Of a DNA stretch of 6,681 nucleotides, positions 1 through 6,261 are shown in pieces. The stretch is from the NCBI GenBank assembly GCA_964352535.1, contig CAYGSW010000315.1, positions 1 to 6,681 of the forward strand, given 5' to 3'. The translations under genes were made by a program, and so were the position numbers. Within the stretch, counting starts at the first letter, position 1, and each line of letters opens with the position of its first letter. The notes under the pieces were generated by a model that saw nothing but the letters and a program-made list of their open reading frames with translations, was not told the DNA's origin and did not search any database. Source of the stretch: Granulosicoccus sp964352535. GTDB lineage: Bacteria > Pseudomonadota > Gammaproteobacteria > Granulosicoccales > Granulosicoccaceae.

Positions 1-58
1 ATCTGACTCGAACTCTCACACTTTCGCTTCGATCGTTATTCTCGGACAGCCTCCTAGG
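1..58. mobile_element. End of an IS-like element with terminal inverted repeat (left border)
   Basis: Positions 29-58 are an exact reverse complement of 6628-6657 at the other edge of the window (30 bases by eye). Reading from the element side, the shared end begins GAGGCTGTCCGAGAATAACG and is flanked by CTAG, here at 54-57. Inward of the shared block (1-28) the sequence differs from that inside the right-hand copy, as expected for the two different ends of one insertion sequence whose terminal repeats are about 25 bp. Bases 54-57 could be a 4-bp target sequence; CTAG fits the YTAR target type known for some IS5-family elements, but the family is not established here. No transposase can be seen because the window contains only about 53 bases of the element. 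The adjoining MlrC-like fragment begins exactly at this border, which supports an insertion. Confidence 0.65.
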
Positions 59-347
59 CGGGCTACAACGCAGCTTTGGCGCCACTGCCGTATTACGGGT
101 GAAAGGTATCGAAATTCTGATCGTTACGATTGCGCAACAATTGCTCGATCTGCGCCAATTCGAAGCATTTGGCATCGAGCCACGTGAGAAGAGGGTTGTG
201 GCGCTAAAGTCCATGCAGCATTTTCGCGCAGCCTTTGCCCCAATCGCCGGGCGTATTATAGTTTGCCACAGTGGTGCGCTGTGTACTGTTAATTACTCAG
301 CTCTTGACTACCATCACGTGCCACGGCCGATGTATCCATTGGATTGA
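57..347 (+). pseudogene. 3' remnant of an MlrC-family (M81 peptidase-like) gene, 5' end lost at the IS border
   Basis: The fragment encodes about 96 residues ending at TGA 345-347. It resembles the C-terminal domain of MlrC proteins (PF07171), the family of microcystinase C, a putative metallopeptidase. Recognisable features, from memory of the family, are a GL-x-RSFG-x-x-AVLR start, a KGIEI strand, a FGIEP-x-x-KRVV segment, the KS-x-QHFRAAFAPIA motif and the terminal RP-x-x-PLD. Complete family members are roughly 500 residues and carry the metal-binding N-terminal domain, which is absent here. The frame stays open leftward to the window edge, but bases before about 58 belong to the inverted-repeat element, so any residues they encode are foreign. 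The internal GTG at 99 is not a credible native start. The piece is most likely non-functional. A chimeric or shortened protein cannot be excluded, because the sequence left of the window is unseen. Confidence 0.72.
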
Positions 348-380
348 CGCTTAAGAGCAGTGAAGCGAACCCTTCAGTAT

Positions 381-397
381 AAGGCAGAGCCTTTTTT
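381..397 (+). terminator. Small intrinsic terminator after the MlrC-like remnant
   Basis: A 5-bp stem AAGGC/GCCTT (381-385 with 389-393) with the 3-base loop AGA is followed by four more T residues (394-397) on the + strand. It lies 34 bases after the stop codon of the MlrC-like remnant and overlaps the TAA stop of the convergent membrane-protein gene. Only the + strand has a T-tract after the stem, so it would serve the rightward gene. A second short hairpin (361-365 with 372-376, TGAAG/CTTCA) precedes it. The stem is short, so strength is uncertain. Confidence 0.45.
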
Positions 398-1301
398 ACG
401 CTCCTGTGCCATCGCCTCCAGTCCCTTGATCCTTTTGCACTGACGTTGTCACTGTGCCTTCAAAAATGTGTGATTCATAAGTTTTGTCACCATTCTCGAC
501 AAACACCTTCACACCATCAGCACCAAGATCATAAACTACGAAAGCCACACCAGGCCGGACACTACGAACGTCCATTCCACTCTCGGCCAAATTATCGATG
601 AGTGTGTCCAACAGCACATCATCGTCGATGAAGCGTTTGCCAGCGCGCCACAGTGAACCGCCCTCGTTTACCACGTAAGTAGCCGGACTTTGGACGTTAC
701 GCTCCGTTGCCGTAGCGGTGTCCGATACCAGGGGCTCAACCTTAGCCTGACTGTCTGGCACTTCTTCCGTTTTATCAGGCAAAACCAATGGCACAGTATC
801 AACGCGAATGAGCTTCAACGTGCCAGTAGGAATTTCTGCCTCGCTATCGCTAATTGCTGTGATGCTTGCCGAGTTGCCTGGCGTGTTGCTTTCTGTAGTG
901 CTTTCTGTAGTGCTTTCTGTAGTGCCTGCCGTAGTGCCTGCCGTAGTGCCTGCTGTAGTGCTTGCTGTGACGGCTTTTGTGTCGCTTGTGGTGCCGATTG
1001 CTGAATTTTCGACGGCGTTGCGGTCGAGTGGTGTTGTGTACGCCACATTGTTCCTGGGACCAAGCACGCCATTCATGAGAGAGATATGTATAAAGCCTGC
1101 AAGTATCAGTAGGCCCAATCCTGCGCGAAGTACAAGCCGCGAGCGCAGCATCTTGCCAAGATGGCGTTTGACAATTTTGCGTGGAGACAGCATGCGTCGT
1201 ATGCTCTGCCTTGAACGACGTTGGCGAGTCTTTACCGGATTAACATCGCCCCCCGGTGTTTCAGGTTCCGGCGATTCCAGATCACTTGAGATGATCGTCA
1301 T
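396..1301 (-). CDS. Single-pass inner-membrane protein with Thr-rich repeat stalk and LysM/OapA-like C-terminal domain
   Basis: This 301-residue protein is not recognised as a named family. Its architecture reads in four parts. Residues 1-56 are hydrophilic and very basic, with about 15 Lys/Arg between 24 and 59. Residues about 57-79 form one hydrophobic helix (LGLLILAGFIHISLM core). Residues about 111-138 are a low-complexity stalk of VTAS, three TTAG and three TTES units. Residues about 208-281 form a compact domain beginning YVVNEGGSLWRAGKRF and containing VRPGVAF. By the positive-inside rule the N-terminus is cytoplasmic and the stalk and C-domain periplasmic. The C-domain is reminiscent of LysM or OapA-type modules (YxVxxGDSLWxIAxRF ... 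LRPGxxL), which bind peptidoglycan or polysaccharide, but key positions are degenerate and this is an inference. The start is the ATG at 1299-1301; Shine-Dalgarno support is weak. It is convergent with the MlrC remnant and divergent from the DUF2786 gene. Confidence 0.8.
   Translation of the reverse strand: MTIISSDLESPEPETPGGDVNPVKTRQRRSRQSIRRMLSPRKIVKRHLGKMLRSRLVLRAGLGLLILAGFIHISLMNGVLGPRNNVAYTTPLDRNAVENSAIGTTSDTKAVTASTTAGTTAGTTAGTTESTTESTTESNTPGNSASITAISDSEAEIPTGTLKLIRVDTVPLVLPDKTEEVPDSQAKVEPLVSDTATATERNVQSPATYVVNEGGSLWRAGKRFIDDDVLLDTLIDNLAESGMDVRSVRPGVAFVVYDLGADGVKVFVENGDKTYESHIFEGTVTTSVQKDQGTGGDGTGA
888..971. repeat. 12-bp in-frame tandem repeat array coding for the TTES/TTAG stalk
   Basis: On the + strand three exact units GCTTTCTGTAGT (888-923) are followed by two units GCCTGCCGTAGT (924-947), one GCCTGCTGTAGT (948-959) and a degenerate GCTTGCTGTGAC (960-971). 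The period is exactly 12 bases with no spacers. Read on the - strand within the membrane-protein gene, the units encode VTAS, TTAG x3 and TTES x3. The near-identity within each sub-block at DNA level suggests recent duplication of 12-bp units, so copy number may vary between strains without a frameshift. Confidence 0.92.
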
Positions 1302-1624
1302 CAGTCAATCTCTGCATAGTTCCCTCTCGGTCTCGTAGACGTTCCAATGCAACCTTAACCAAGTTAGTCTAGACGATACACAAGAAGTTTCACTGACGAG
1401 CTCGCCTCAGTTTCCAGCACCATTCTGGGAGGTGAAAAAGCGTCAATAAAACAGCGGTGTAAAGAAGTGCAATTCCAACTTCGTCATTAACTATCGTAAA
1501 CACTGAATAGCTGCTGTTTCAATAGTCTATTCGGGCGTCTGTTGGCAGTCAGATTTGCGATCTCGACCATTTCAATCTTCTCGCCATTTCACCCGTAGCG
1601 CCTGAAAACTGGCATCATCTACGC
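1302..1624. other. Divergent intergenic region, 323 bases, no gene seen
   Basis: This spacer separates the 5' ends of the leftward membrane-protein gene and the rightward DUF2786 gene, so it must hold promoters for both unless transcription enters from elsewhere. I found no sigma-70 -35/-10 pair good enough to call on either strand. Small symmetric elements are present: GTCTAGAC at 1367-1374, and GAATAG at 1505-1510 paired with CTATTC at 1527-1532, the latter overlapping an AATAG-T-CTATT palindrome (1521-1531). These are possible operator-like sites, but such short symmetries occur often by chance. No tRNA, riboswitch or convincing small ORF is apparent. Confidence 0.5.
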
Positions 1625-3187
1625 GTGTCCAACCGTACCTGCTCAGCGATGTCTCCTGACTCCCAACGCCTCGAAATTGAATGCTTGCAGAACAATCTCG
1701 CAGAGTGGTTTGTAAAAAGGCCTGATTTCCACGACAGAATCCTTGCACTTGTGTCCGTCTGGCTGCATCCTGCGATGACTTCGCTCGACATGAGCGCATC
1801 GCAACTTAAAAGTGTGCTCGAGTCGGCACCAGATGGTCAAACGATACTCACCTGGCTCGCTGAAGAAGCGCTTGGCTACCCCTATGAAGGTACTACCCTG
1901 TTTGAACAATACACCCAGGGCGCAGGCCGCAAAGACAGTGGGCTGTATTTGCGGTTTCTGCGCAGAATGACCAAATCGAAGACGGCCCTTTGGCGAGTCA
2001 TCGAGAAGTCGAGCGCATCTACCTTTAGTGTTAAATCTGCCAGCGGCAACGGCCCCTCATACACAATCCATAACCGAATCTTGAACATGGACATAAATGA
2101 ACGAGATGTGCTGATGTCCAGACTCATCGATATGCCTGCCGGGCCCATATTGGGTCAAGCTGTCGTAAACATCGGACCCGTCGAAGATACAGTTGCAGAT
2201 TTAACAGCAGAACGCGTGCAGCATCTGGTATCTGCATTTGCCAGCATGTTCGTCAGATCAGCCACCACAACTGACAGTACAGGGCCTCAGGCGAGTGGTA
2301 CAGGACATCCGCAAAGCAACAAGACGCCTTTTCAACACAATCCGGAAACCACGAGACACTCCGATCCGCCAACAGCAAAGCCTCAAGCACACAACGGCGC
2401 ACAGCCTGACGATGCCCGGAACAACACCTCTGGCGCGCAAGGGCGCAACCAGCCTGCAGACAAGCAGGAGGCACCGCCGCTAAAAGACGGCGCAGAGCGC
2501 GAGCGCTTGCTGGAAAGAGTCAGAAAGCTGTTTGCCATGGCCCAACAGTCTGATGCATCACCCCACGAAGCGGAGATAGCGCTGCGTCGTTGCCAGTCAC
2601 TGATGTCCAAGTACGGAATCAATGAAGCCGATTTGCATACCAGCGAGTTTGGTAGCGCTGAATTTACCAAGGGACGCACCATACCTTCACACGTAAAATT
2701 TCTCGCCAGTGCCGTCGCCAAGCTCCACGACGTATTATTTGTCAGGGGCGAAAACGGATTTGCCGAATTCCGTGGCTTTGACGTTGATGCGAAAGTGGCC
2801 CGACTGACTCTTGAATACCTGATTGAAGCGGTCGAGCGTGCGTTGGCAAATCGAAAACGTGCAGGGGATTTTCCTGCTGGCCGCTCTGCAGCATATGATT
2901 ACCGCCTGGGCTTTTCCACACAGGTGAACGAGCGTGTTCGAGCAATCGTCAAGGAACGCAAAGCTGCCGAGCAGGCAACAGCGGGCTCTGGTAGATCGTT
3001 AACCGTTCGAAAGATGGAAATCGTCGATCGCGAGTGTGGTCACGATCTGAGAAATGCCAGTTTCAGCAGTAGCCGTGGCGCAAGAAATGCTGCGGCGCAC
3101 GCCGCGGGGATCGACGATGGATCAAACGTGTCGCTGGATCAACAGGTAGGTGGCTCGGCACCGCCACTGGCATTGCCAAAAAACTAG
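1625..3187 (+). CDS. DUF2786-domain protein with unrecognised N-terminal domain
   Basis: This 520-residue protein has three parts. Residues about 12-212 are a helical-looking region with no family I recognise. Residues about 213-290 are a hydrophilic linker rich in Ser, Thr, Pro, Gln, Asn and charged residues, probably disordered. Residues about 294-338 match DUF2786: an R-x-x-KLFAMA-x-x-S start, then HEAE-x-AL-x-x-x-QSLM and KYGI-x-x-ADL. The part after it (about 350-510) has elements seen downstream of DUF2786 in other proteins, including FRGFDVDAKVARL, AYDYRLGF and a closing AAGIDDGSNVSL followed by VGG. DUF2786 has no assigned biochemical function; members are common on phages and plasmids as well as chromosomes. 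No catalytic motif is evident, and there is no signal peptide or membrane segment, so it is probably cytoplasmic. The GTG at 1625 gives the longest reading; ATG at 1649 (residue 9) is equally possible, and neither has a clear ribosome-binding site. Confidence 0.85.
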   Translation: MSNRTCSAMSPDSQRLEIECLQNNLAEWFVKRPDFHDRILALVSVWLHPAMTSLDMSASQLKSVLESAPDGQTILTWLAEEALGYPYEGTTLFEQYTQGAGRKDSGLYLRFLRRMTKSKTALWRVIEKSSASTFSVKSASGNGPSYTIHNRILNMDINERDVLMSRLIDMPAGPILGQAVVNIGPVEDTVADLTAERVQHLVSAFASMFVRSATTTDSTGPQASGTGHPQSNKTPFQHNPETTRHSDPPTAKPQAHNGAQPDDARNNTSGAQGRNQPADKQEAPPLKDGAERERLLERVRKLFAMAQQSDASPHEAEIALRRCQSLMSKYGINEADLHTSEFGSAEFTKGRTIPSHVKFLASAVAKLHDVLFVRGENGFAEFRGFDVDAKVARLTLEYLIEAVERALANRKRAGDFPAGRSAAYDYRLGFSTQVNERVRAIVKERKAAEQATAGSGRSLTVRKMEIVDRECGHDLRNASFSSSRGARNAAAHAAGIDDGSNVSLDQQVGGSAPPLALPKN

Positions 3188-3200
3188 TGTTTTTTGCAAC
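3174..3200. terminator. A/T-rich near-palindrome spanning the stop codon of the DUF2786 gene
   Basis: The segment is close to self-complementary: TTGC and an A6 run to the left, CTAG in the middle, then a T6 run and GCAA to the right. The TAG stop (3185-3187) lies at its centre. An RNA hairpin formed here would have an A:U-rich stem and the T-run would be part of the stem rather than a tail, so it is a poor intrinsic terminator by the usual criteria. It may weaken read-through into the next gene or be incidental. Confidence 0.25.
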
Positions 3201-3238
3201 GCTGAAGCTCGTCATAGGCAGACTTTACACACATTGAC

Positions 3239-3307
3239 GCTATCACGAGATAGCTCATGCGTACAGCGCCTGCCCCCTACACACAATGCCGGCCGCTTCA
3301 GCGCCGG
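3239..3307 (+). promoter_or_regulatory. Two hairpins in the 148-base leader of the basic-tail gene
   Basis: The first hairpin is a perfect 6-bp stem GCTATC/GATAGC (3239-3244 with 3249-3254) closed by the tetraloop ACGA. The second is a GC-rich stem of seven pairs with one bulged C (3289-3296 with 3301-3307) closed by TTCA; it ends 28 bases before the ATG at 3336. Neither is followed by a T-run, so they are not intrinsic terminators. They could affect mRNA stability or translation of the downstream gene. This is inference from secondary structure alone, and no known riboswitch class is recognised. Confidence 0.35.
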
Positions 3308-3335
3308 AAACGGATATCAGAAGAACACACAATTC

Positions 3336-4058
3336 ATGACTGACAACATACCATTATCAGCCAAAGACCGTGATCCCGCTTCCCTGCTGCAAACCTTGAG
3401 TCAACTGCAACGAGAGGCGGCTAGCGACACTCTCGACATTGAACGTGTGCAGCCGATAACGGAAGCTCTACTCGAACACTATGAACAATCCGCAGATGCA
3501 GCTCGCTTCGATAATCCACTCGAAGGTCCCAACATGCTGGCGCAATTCGCAGCTCTGCATTGCGGTGTCACAGTGGCAACACTTGATAGTCGCGATCTTG
3601 AAGAAACACTGTTTGATGTCATACCGGCGAAAGTATCTGTCGGCTCAGAAATAGCAAAAAACATTGTTGAAACTTGTCGCGCTTTTTATGTCTGGTTGAA
3701 ACGCGAGTATGACCTTGAACAGGCAGACGATATTATTGTTCTGTTGAACGATGACGCAACGCGTGAGCTCGAGGAGCAGATGGACGATCCGACAAACTAC
3801 GGTCCCGCCAAGGCTATGATAATGCAAGCCTTGGCACAAGGCGTTGACCTGTCGAGCAAAGAGGCTGTTAATGCCTTCATGTCAAGTCAGATCCAATCAG
3901 GCGCAGCTTCAGATTTCGGTTCGATGTACGACTATCCGTTTGATCAGTACGGTGGAAGAGCGCCCGTACCACAGACCCATGAACAAAAGCGTGCTAATCA
4001 GAAAAAACGCAAGAAGAATCGCAAAGCTGCGCGCAAGGCTCGCAAGAAGAGTCGTTAG
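3336..4058 (+). CDS. Uncharacterised 240-aa protein with Lys/Arg-rich C-terminal tail
   Basis: I do not recognise a named family. Residues 1-185 look globular and mostly helical, with acidic stretches. The central block (about 93-182) contains FDVIPAKVSV, AFYVWLKREYDLEQAD, DDPTNYGPAKAMIM and GVDLSSKEAVNAFM. This pattern is reminiscent of unnamed bacterial proteins with a similar WLKREYGL/AK/AFM layout, but that is recollection, not a search. Residues 196-212 are Tyr/Gly/Pro-rich and lead into a tail (218-240) in which about 15 of 23 residues are Lys or Arg. Such a tail would suit binding to RNA, DNA or ribosomes. No signal peptide or membrane segment is present. The ATG at 3336 is chosen because the in-frame extension back to 3150 overlaps the previous gene and looks non-native (His/Cys/Arg-rich). 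Ribosome-binding support is weak (AGAAG about 12 bases upstream). It may share transcription with the DUF2786 gene. Confidence 0.78.
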   Translation: MTDNIPLSAKDRDPASLLQTLSQLQREAASDTLDIERVQPITEALLEHYEQSADAARFDNPLEGPNMLAQFAALHCGVTVATLDSRDLEETLFDVIPAKVSVGSEIAKNIVETCRAFYVWLKREYDLEQADDIIVLLNDDATRELEEQMDDPTNYGPAKAMIMQALAQGVDLSSKEAVNAFMSSQIQSGAASDFGSMYDYPFDQYGGRAPVPQTHEQKRANQKKRKKNRKAARKARKKSR

Positions 4059-4062
4059 ATCG

Positions 4063-4080
4063 AATTGCCTTCAGGCAGTT
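4063..4080. terminator. Candidate hairpin between convergent genes
   Basis: A 7-bp stem AATTGCC/GGCAGTT (4063-4069 with 4074-4080, one G-U pair) with a TTCA loop starts five bases after the stop of the basic-tail gene, in the 94-base gap before the convergent prc stop. Position and shape suit a transcript end, but there is no T-tract on either strand, so it may stabilise the 3' end rather than terminate. Confidence 0.35.
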
Positions 4081-4140
4081 CAGCTTGATTGCTATACTTG
4101 ATACGCAAATGTGGCAGAGAGTGGGCCTACGTCCTTCCAA

Positions 4141-4167
4141 GGTTTGCTCGTACTAGGGTTTGCTCGT
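4141..4167. repeat. 11-bp direct repeat at the 3' end of prc
   Basis: GGTTTGCTCGT occurs at 4141-4151 and again at 4157-4167, a period of 16 bases. The second copy encodes the last residues of Prc (TSKP, on the - strand), and the prc stop (4153-4155) lies between the copies. It looks like a small local duplication. Its only visible effect is on sequence around the stop codon. Confidence 0.7.
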
Positions 4168-6261
4168 GATGGAAAGGTCGATGATATCGTTGAGCACATT
4201 CGCAGCTTCTTCCAGAATGATGTCAGCAACAGCTGTCTCGCTATCCTCAGCGTCCGGGCTGGATGCGCCAAACGCACGGCGATAAAGCTCTCTGCGCTTA
4301 TCACGATCAGTGTTTTGCTCCTGGATTTCCTGCTGTCTGACCTCTTCAACCAGAGTCACGTCACGCTGTGCTCTGGCAACACGCTGTGCTTCAAGCTCTT
4401 CGATGAGCAATGAGAACGAATCACTCGCACGGTATCGCGACTCATGCAAAGACTGCAATTGCGAGTAATCAGGTTTGAGTGAGGACCAGACGTCATAGTC
4501 AGTGGCAGCCACATCGCTCCAGGCTAGCGCGTTGTCCAGTCCGCGTTCACCCTGCGCGTCAGAATCCAGAGCAGTCGGAAACAGTACATCCGGGGTAACA
4601 CCTCGATGTTGGGTACTGTCCCCATTGACCCGGAAAAACTTGGCCATCGTAATTTTCAGCTGTCCCAACTTGCCGTCATCGTCCAGTGGAGCAACAGTCT
4701 GTACCGTGCCTTTTCCGAAAGTTGGCTCGCCGACGACAACCCCGCGCCCATAGTCCTGTATTGCCGCTGCAAAGATTTCTGAAGCAGACGCACTATTGCG
4801 ATCAACCAACACAGCCAACGGACCACTGTACGCAACGCTAGGGTCGTTATCGACATCCGCATCAATCTCTCCCCTGGCATTTCTGATTTGAACTACCGGC
4901 CCGGACTTAATAAACAAACCTGTTAATTGTGTCGCTTCAAACAGAGAACCACCGCCATTTCCACGCAGATCAACAATGATTCCATCGACGCCGCCCGCCG
5001 TCGACGCTAGCTCTTTCAATAGTCGCTGAACGTCTCGCGTGGTGCTCCGGAAATCAGGTTGGCCCTGCGCCATTGCAGCAGAGTCAAGATAAAACGTGGG
5101 CAGATCAATGACACCGAAACGCTGTGTCTTTCCATTGCGCAACACATCCACCACGGAGCTTTTAGCGGCCTGCTCTTCCAGCTTGATCTTGTCGCGCACC
5201 AGAGTGACAACTTTAGGTGGAGAACCCTCTGTTGCATCAGCAGGCAAGATCTTCAAGCGTATGGTTGTGCCTTTTGGCCCGCGAATCAAATCCACAACAT
5301 CACTCAGCGGCCAACTGACAACATCAACGATCTCTTCAATGTCTCCATCTCCAACACCTATGATTCGATCCTCAGCGCCTATTTGTTCACTCATGGCGGC
5401 TGGCCCACCTGTGATCACATTCTGAACGACCGTATATTCGTTTTCCGTACGCAAAGCAGCACCGATGCCTTCCAGCGACAAGCTCATATTGATCTTGAAG
5501 TTTTCAGAACTGCGTGGTGAAAAATACGATGTATGTGGCTCCACAGATAACGTATATGCATTTATAAATGTCTGGAACACATCATTAGCGGATAGCTGAC
5601 TGATTCGACGTGCCATCCGTGAGTATCGTTCCTTCAGTGTTTTCGTCAACTCTTCGTTTGATCGATCTGCCAAACGTAAGTTGAGCACATCGCTTTTTAC
5701 GCGCTTGCGCCAGAGTTCATCAGCAGCCTGTTGTGACTGTGCCCATGCCGCATTTTCGCGATTGAAGGTGTAGCTCTCGTCAATAGTAAAATCGAATTCG
5801 CTATTCAGTAACTGTTTCGCAAACTCTGATCGTTCCTCGACTCTGGCCCGGAATTGCTTAAACATGTCAAACACCGGATTCAACTCGGCACTGCGCAGCG
5901 AATCGTCAAACGCTAATCGGTACTGTTCAAATTCTTCAATATCACTTGCCAGAAAGAATGCCTTCTGCCGATCCAGCAGTTCCAGATATCGGTCAAATAT
6001 CTGATTGGACAATTCATCATCTACAGATACCCGGCTGTAGTGATACTGTTGCATCAGATGCGCGATGACCTGCGTCGCTTGTCTATGTTCAGCGGTGGGG
6101 TTTAACGATTCCAGTGGCGTCTGGCGAGTGTCGGCAGTTGCCGTACCCGTGAGCAGAACACTGCATGTCAGTAACAGCGCGCTGAAATGCGGCCACATAG
6201 ATCGAATATTCAGAAAACGTCCAGAACTACGACCTGTACGGCCAAAATAGTGCTGCGGCAT
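4153..6261 (-). CDS. prc: Periplasmic tail-specific (carboxy-terminal processing) protease Prc, peptidase family S41
   Basis: Prc cleaves periplasmic proteins from or near their C-termini and, in E. coli, degrades SsrA-tagged proteins and controls peptidoglycan hydrolases with the adaptor NlpI. The 702-residue product compares with about 680 in E. coli. Residues 1-43 form a signal peptide: an Arg-containing n-region, a hydrophobic core (28-38) and a likely cut after ATA (41-43). Residues about 50-255 are the N-terminal helical domain. Residues about 262-340 are the PDZ domain (GIGAAL, GGPAAMSE, RGPKGT). The S41 core (about 378-560) contains DLRGNGGGS, SASASEIFAAAIQDYGRG and FGKGTVQ. The expected Ser-Lys-Gln catalytic set is Ser492, Lys517 and Gln521, with the same 25- and 4-residue spacings as E. 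coli Prc. A helical DUF3340-like region (about 575-695) closes the protein. ATG 6259-6261 is preferred over Met22 because it supplies the basic n-region and has AAGGA ten bases upstream. No defect is visible. Confidence 0.97.
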   Translation of the reverse strand: MPQHYFGRTGRSSGRFLNIRSMWPHFSALLLTCSVLLTGTATADTRQTPLESLNPTAEHRQATQVIAHLMQQYHYSRVSVDDELSNQIFDRYLELLDRQKAFFLASDIEEFEQYRLAFDDSLRSAELNPVFDMFKQFRARVEERSEFAKQLLNSEFDFTIDESYTFNRENAAWAQSQQAADELWRKRVKSDVLNLRLADRSNEELTKTLKERYSRMARRISQLSANDVFQTFINAYTLSVEPHTSYFSPRSSENFKINMSLSLEGIGAALRTENEYTVVQNVITGGPAAMSEQIGAEDRIIGVGDGDIEEIVDVVSWPLSDVVDLIRGPKGTTIRLKILPADATEGSPPKVVTLVRDKIKLEEQAAKSSVVDVLRNGKTQRFGVIDLPTFYLDSAAMAQGQPDFRSTTRDVQRLLKELASTAGGVDGIIVDLRGNGGGSLFEATQLTGLFIKSGPVVQIRNARGEIDADVDNDPSVAYSGPLAVLVDRNSASASEIFAAAIQDYGRGVVVGEPTFGKGTVQTVAPLDDDGKLGQLKITMAKFFRVNGDSTQHRGVTPDVLFPTALDSDAQGERGLDNALAWSDVAATDYDVWSSLKPDYSQLQSLHESRYRASDSFSLLIEELEAQRVARAQRDVTLVEEVRQQEIQEQNTDRDKRRELYRRAFGASSPDAEDSETAVADIILEEAANVLNDIIDLSITSKP

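Noticed and set aside
99..347. A complete 82-residue gene starting at GTG 99
   Set aside because: MlrC-like sequence clearly continues upstream of the GTG to about position 58, so this is a truncated larger gene.
361..376. Hairpin TGAAG/CTTCA as terminator of the - strand membrane-protein gene
   Set aside because: There is no T-tract on the - strand side, and the stem is only five pairs with a six-base loop.
888..971. CRISPR-like repeats
   Set aside because: Units are 12 bp, contiguous and lack spacers; they are in-frame coding repeats.
808..1338. A 176-codon + strand frame across the repeat array
   Set aside because: It is the antisense of the membrane-protein gene. Its VVLSVV/PAVV pattern is just the 12-bp repeat read on the other strand, and it shows no domain. 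The - strand frame has a coherent basic segment, membrane helix, stalk and folded domain.
3150..3335. N-terminal extension of the basic-tail protein starting at ATG 3150
   Set aside because: It overlaps the end of the DUF2786 gene and reads as His/Cys/Arg-rich non-native sequence; the ATG at 3336 begins a normal-looking helical protein.
5059..5520. A 153-codon + strand frame inside prc
   Set aside because: It is antisense to the PDZ/S41 part of prc, whose family match is unambiguous.
6163..6165. Lipoprotein signal in Prc with Cys33 as the lipidated residue
   Set aside because: The residue before the Cys is Thr in an LLTC context, which does not fit the lipobox rule; cleavage after ATA at 43 is a better match to signal peptidase I, as in known Prc proteins.
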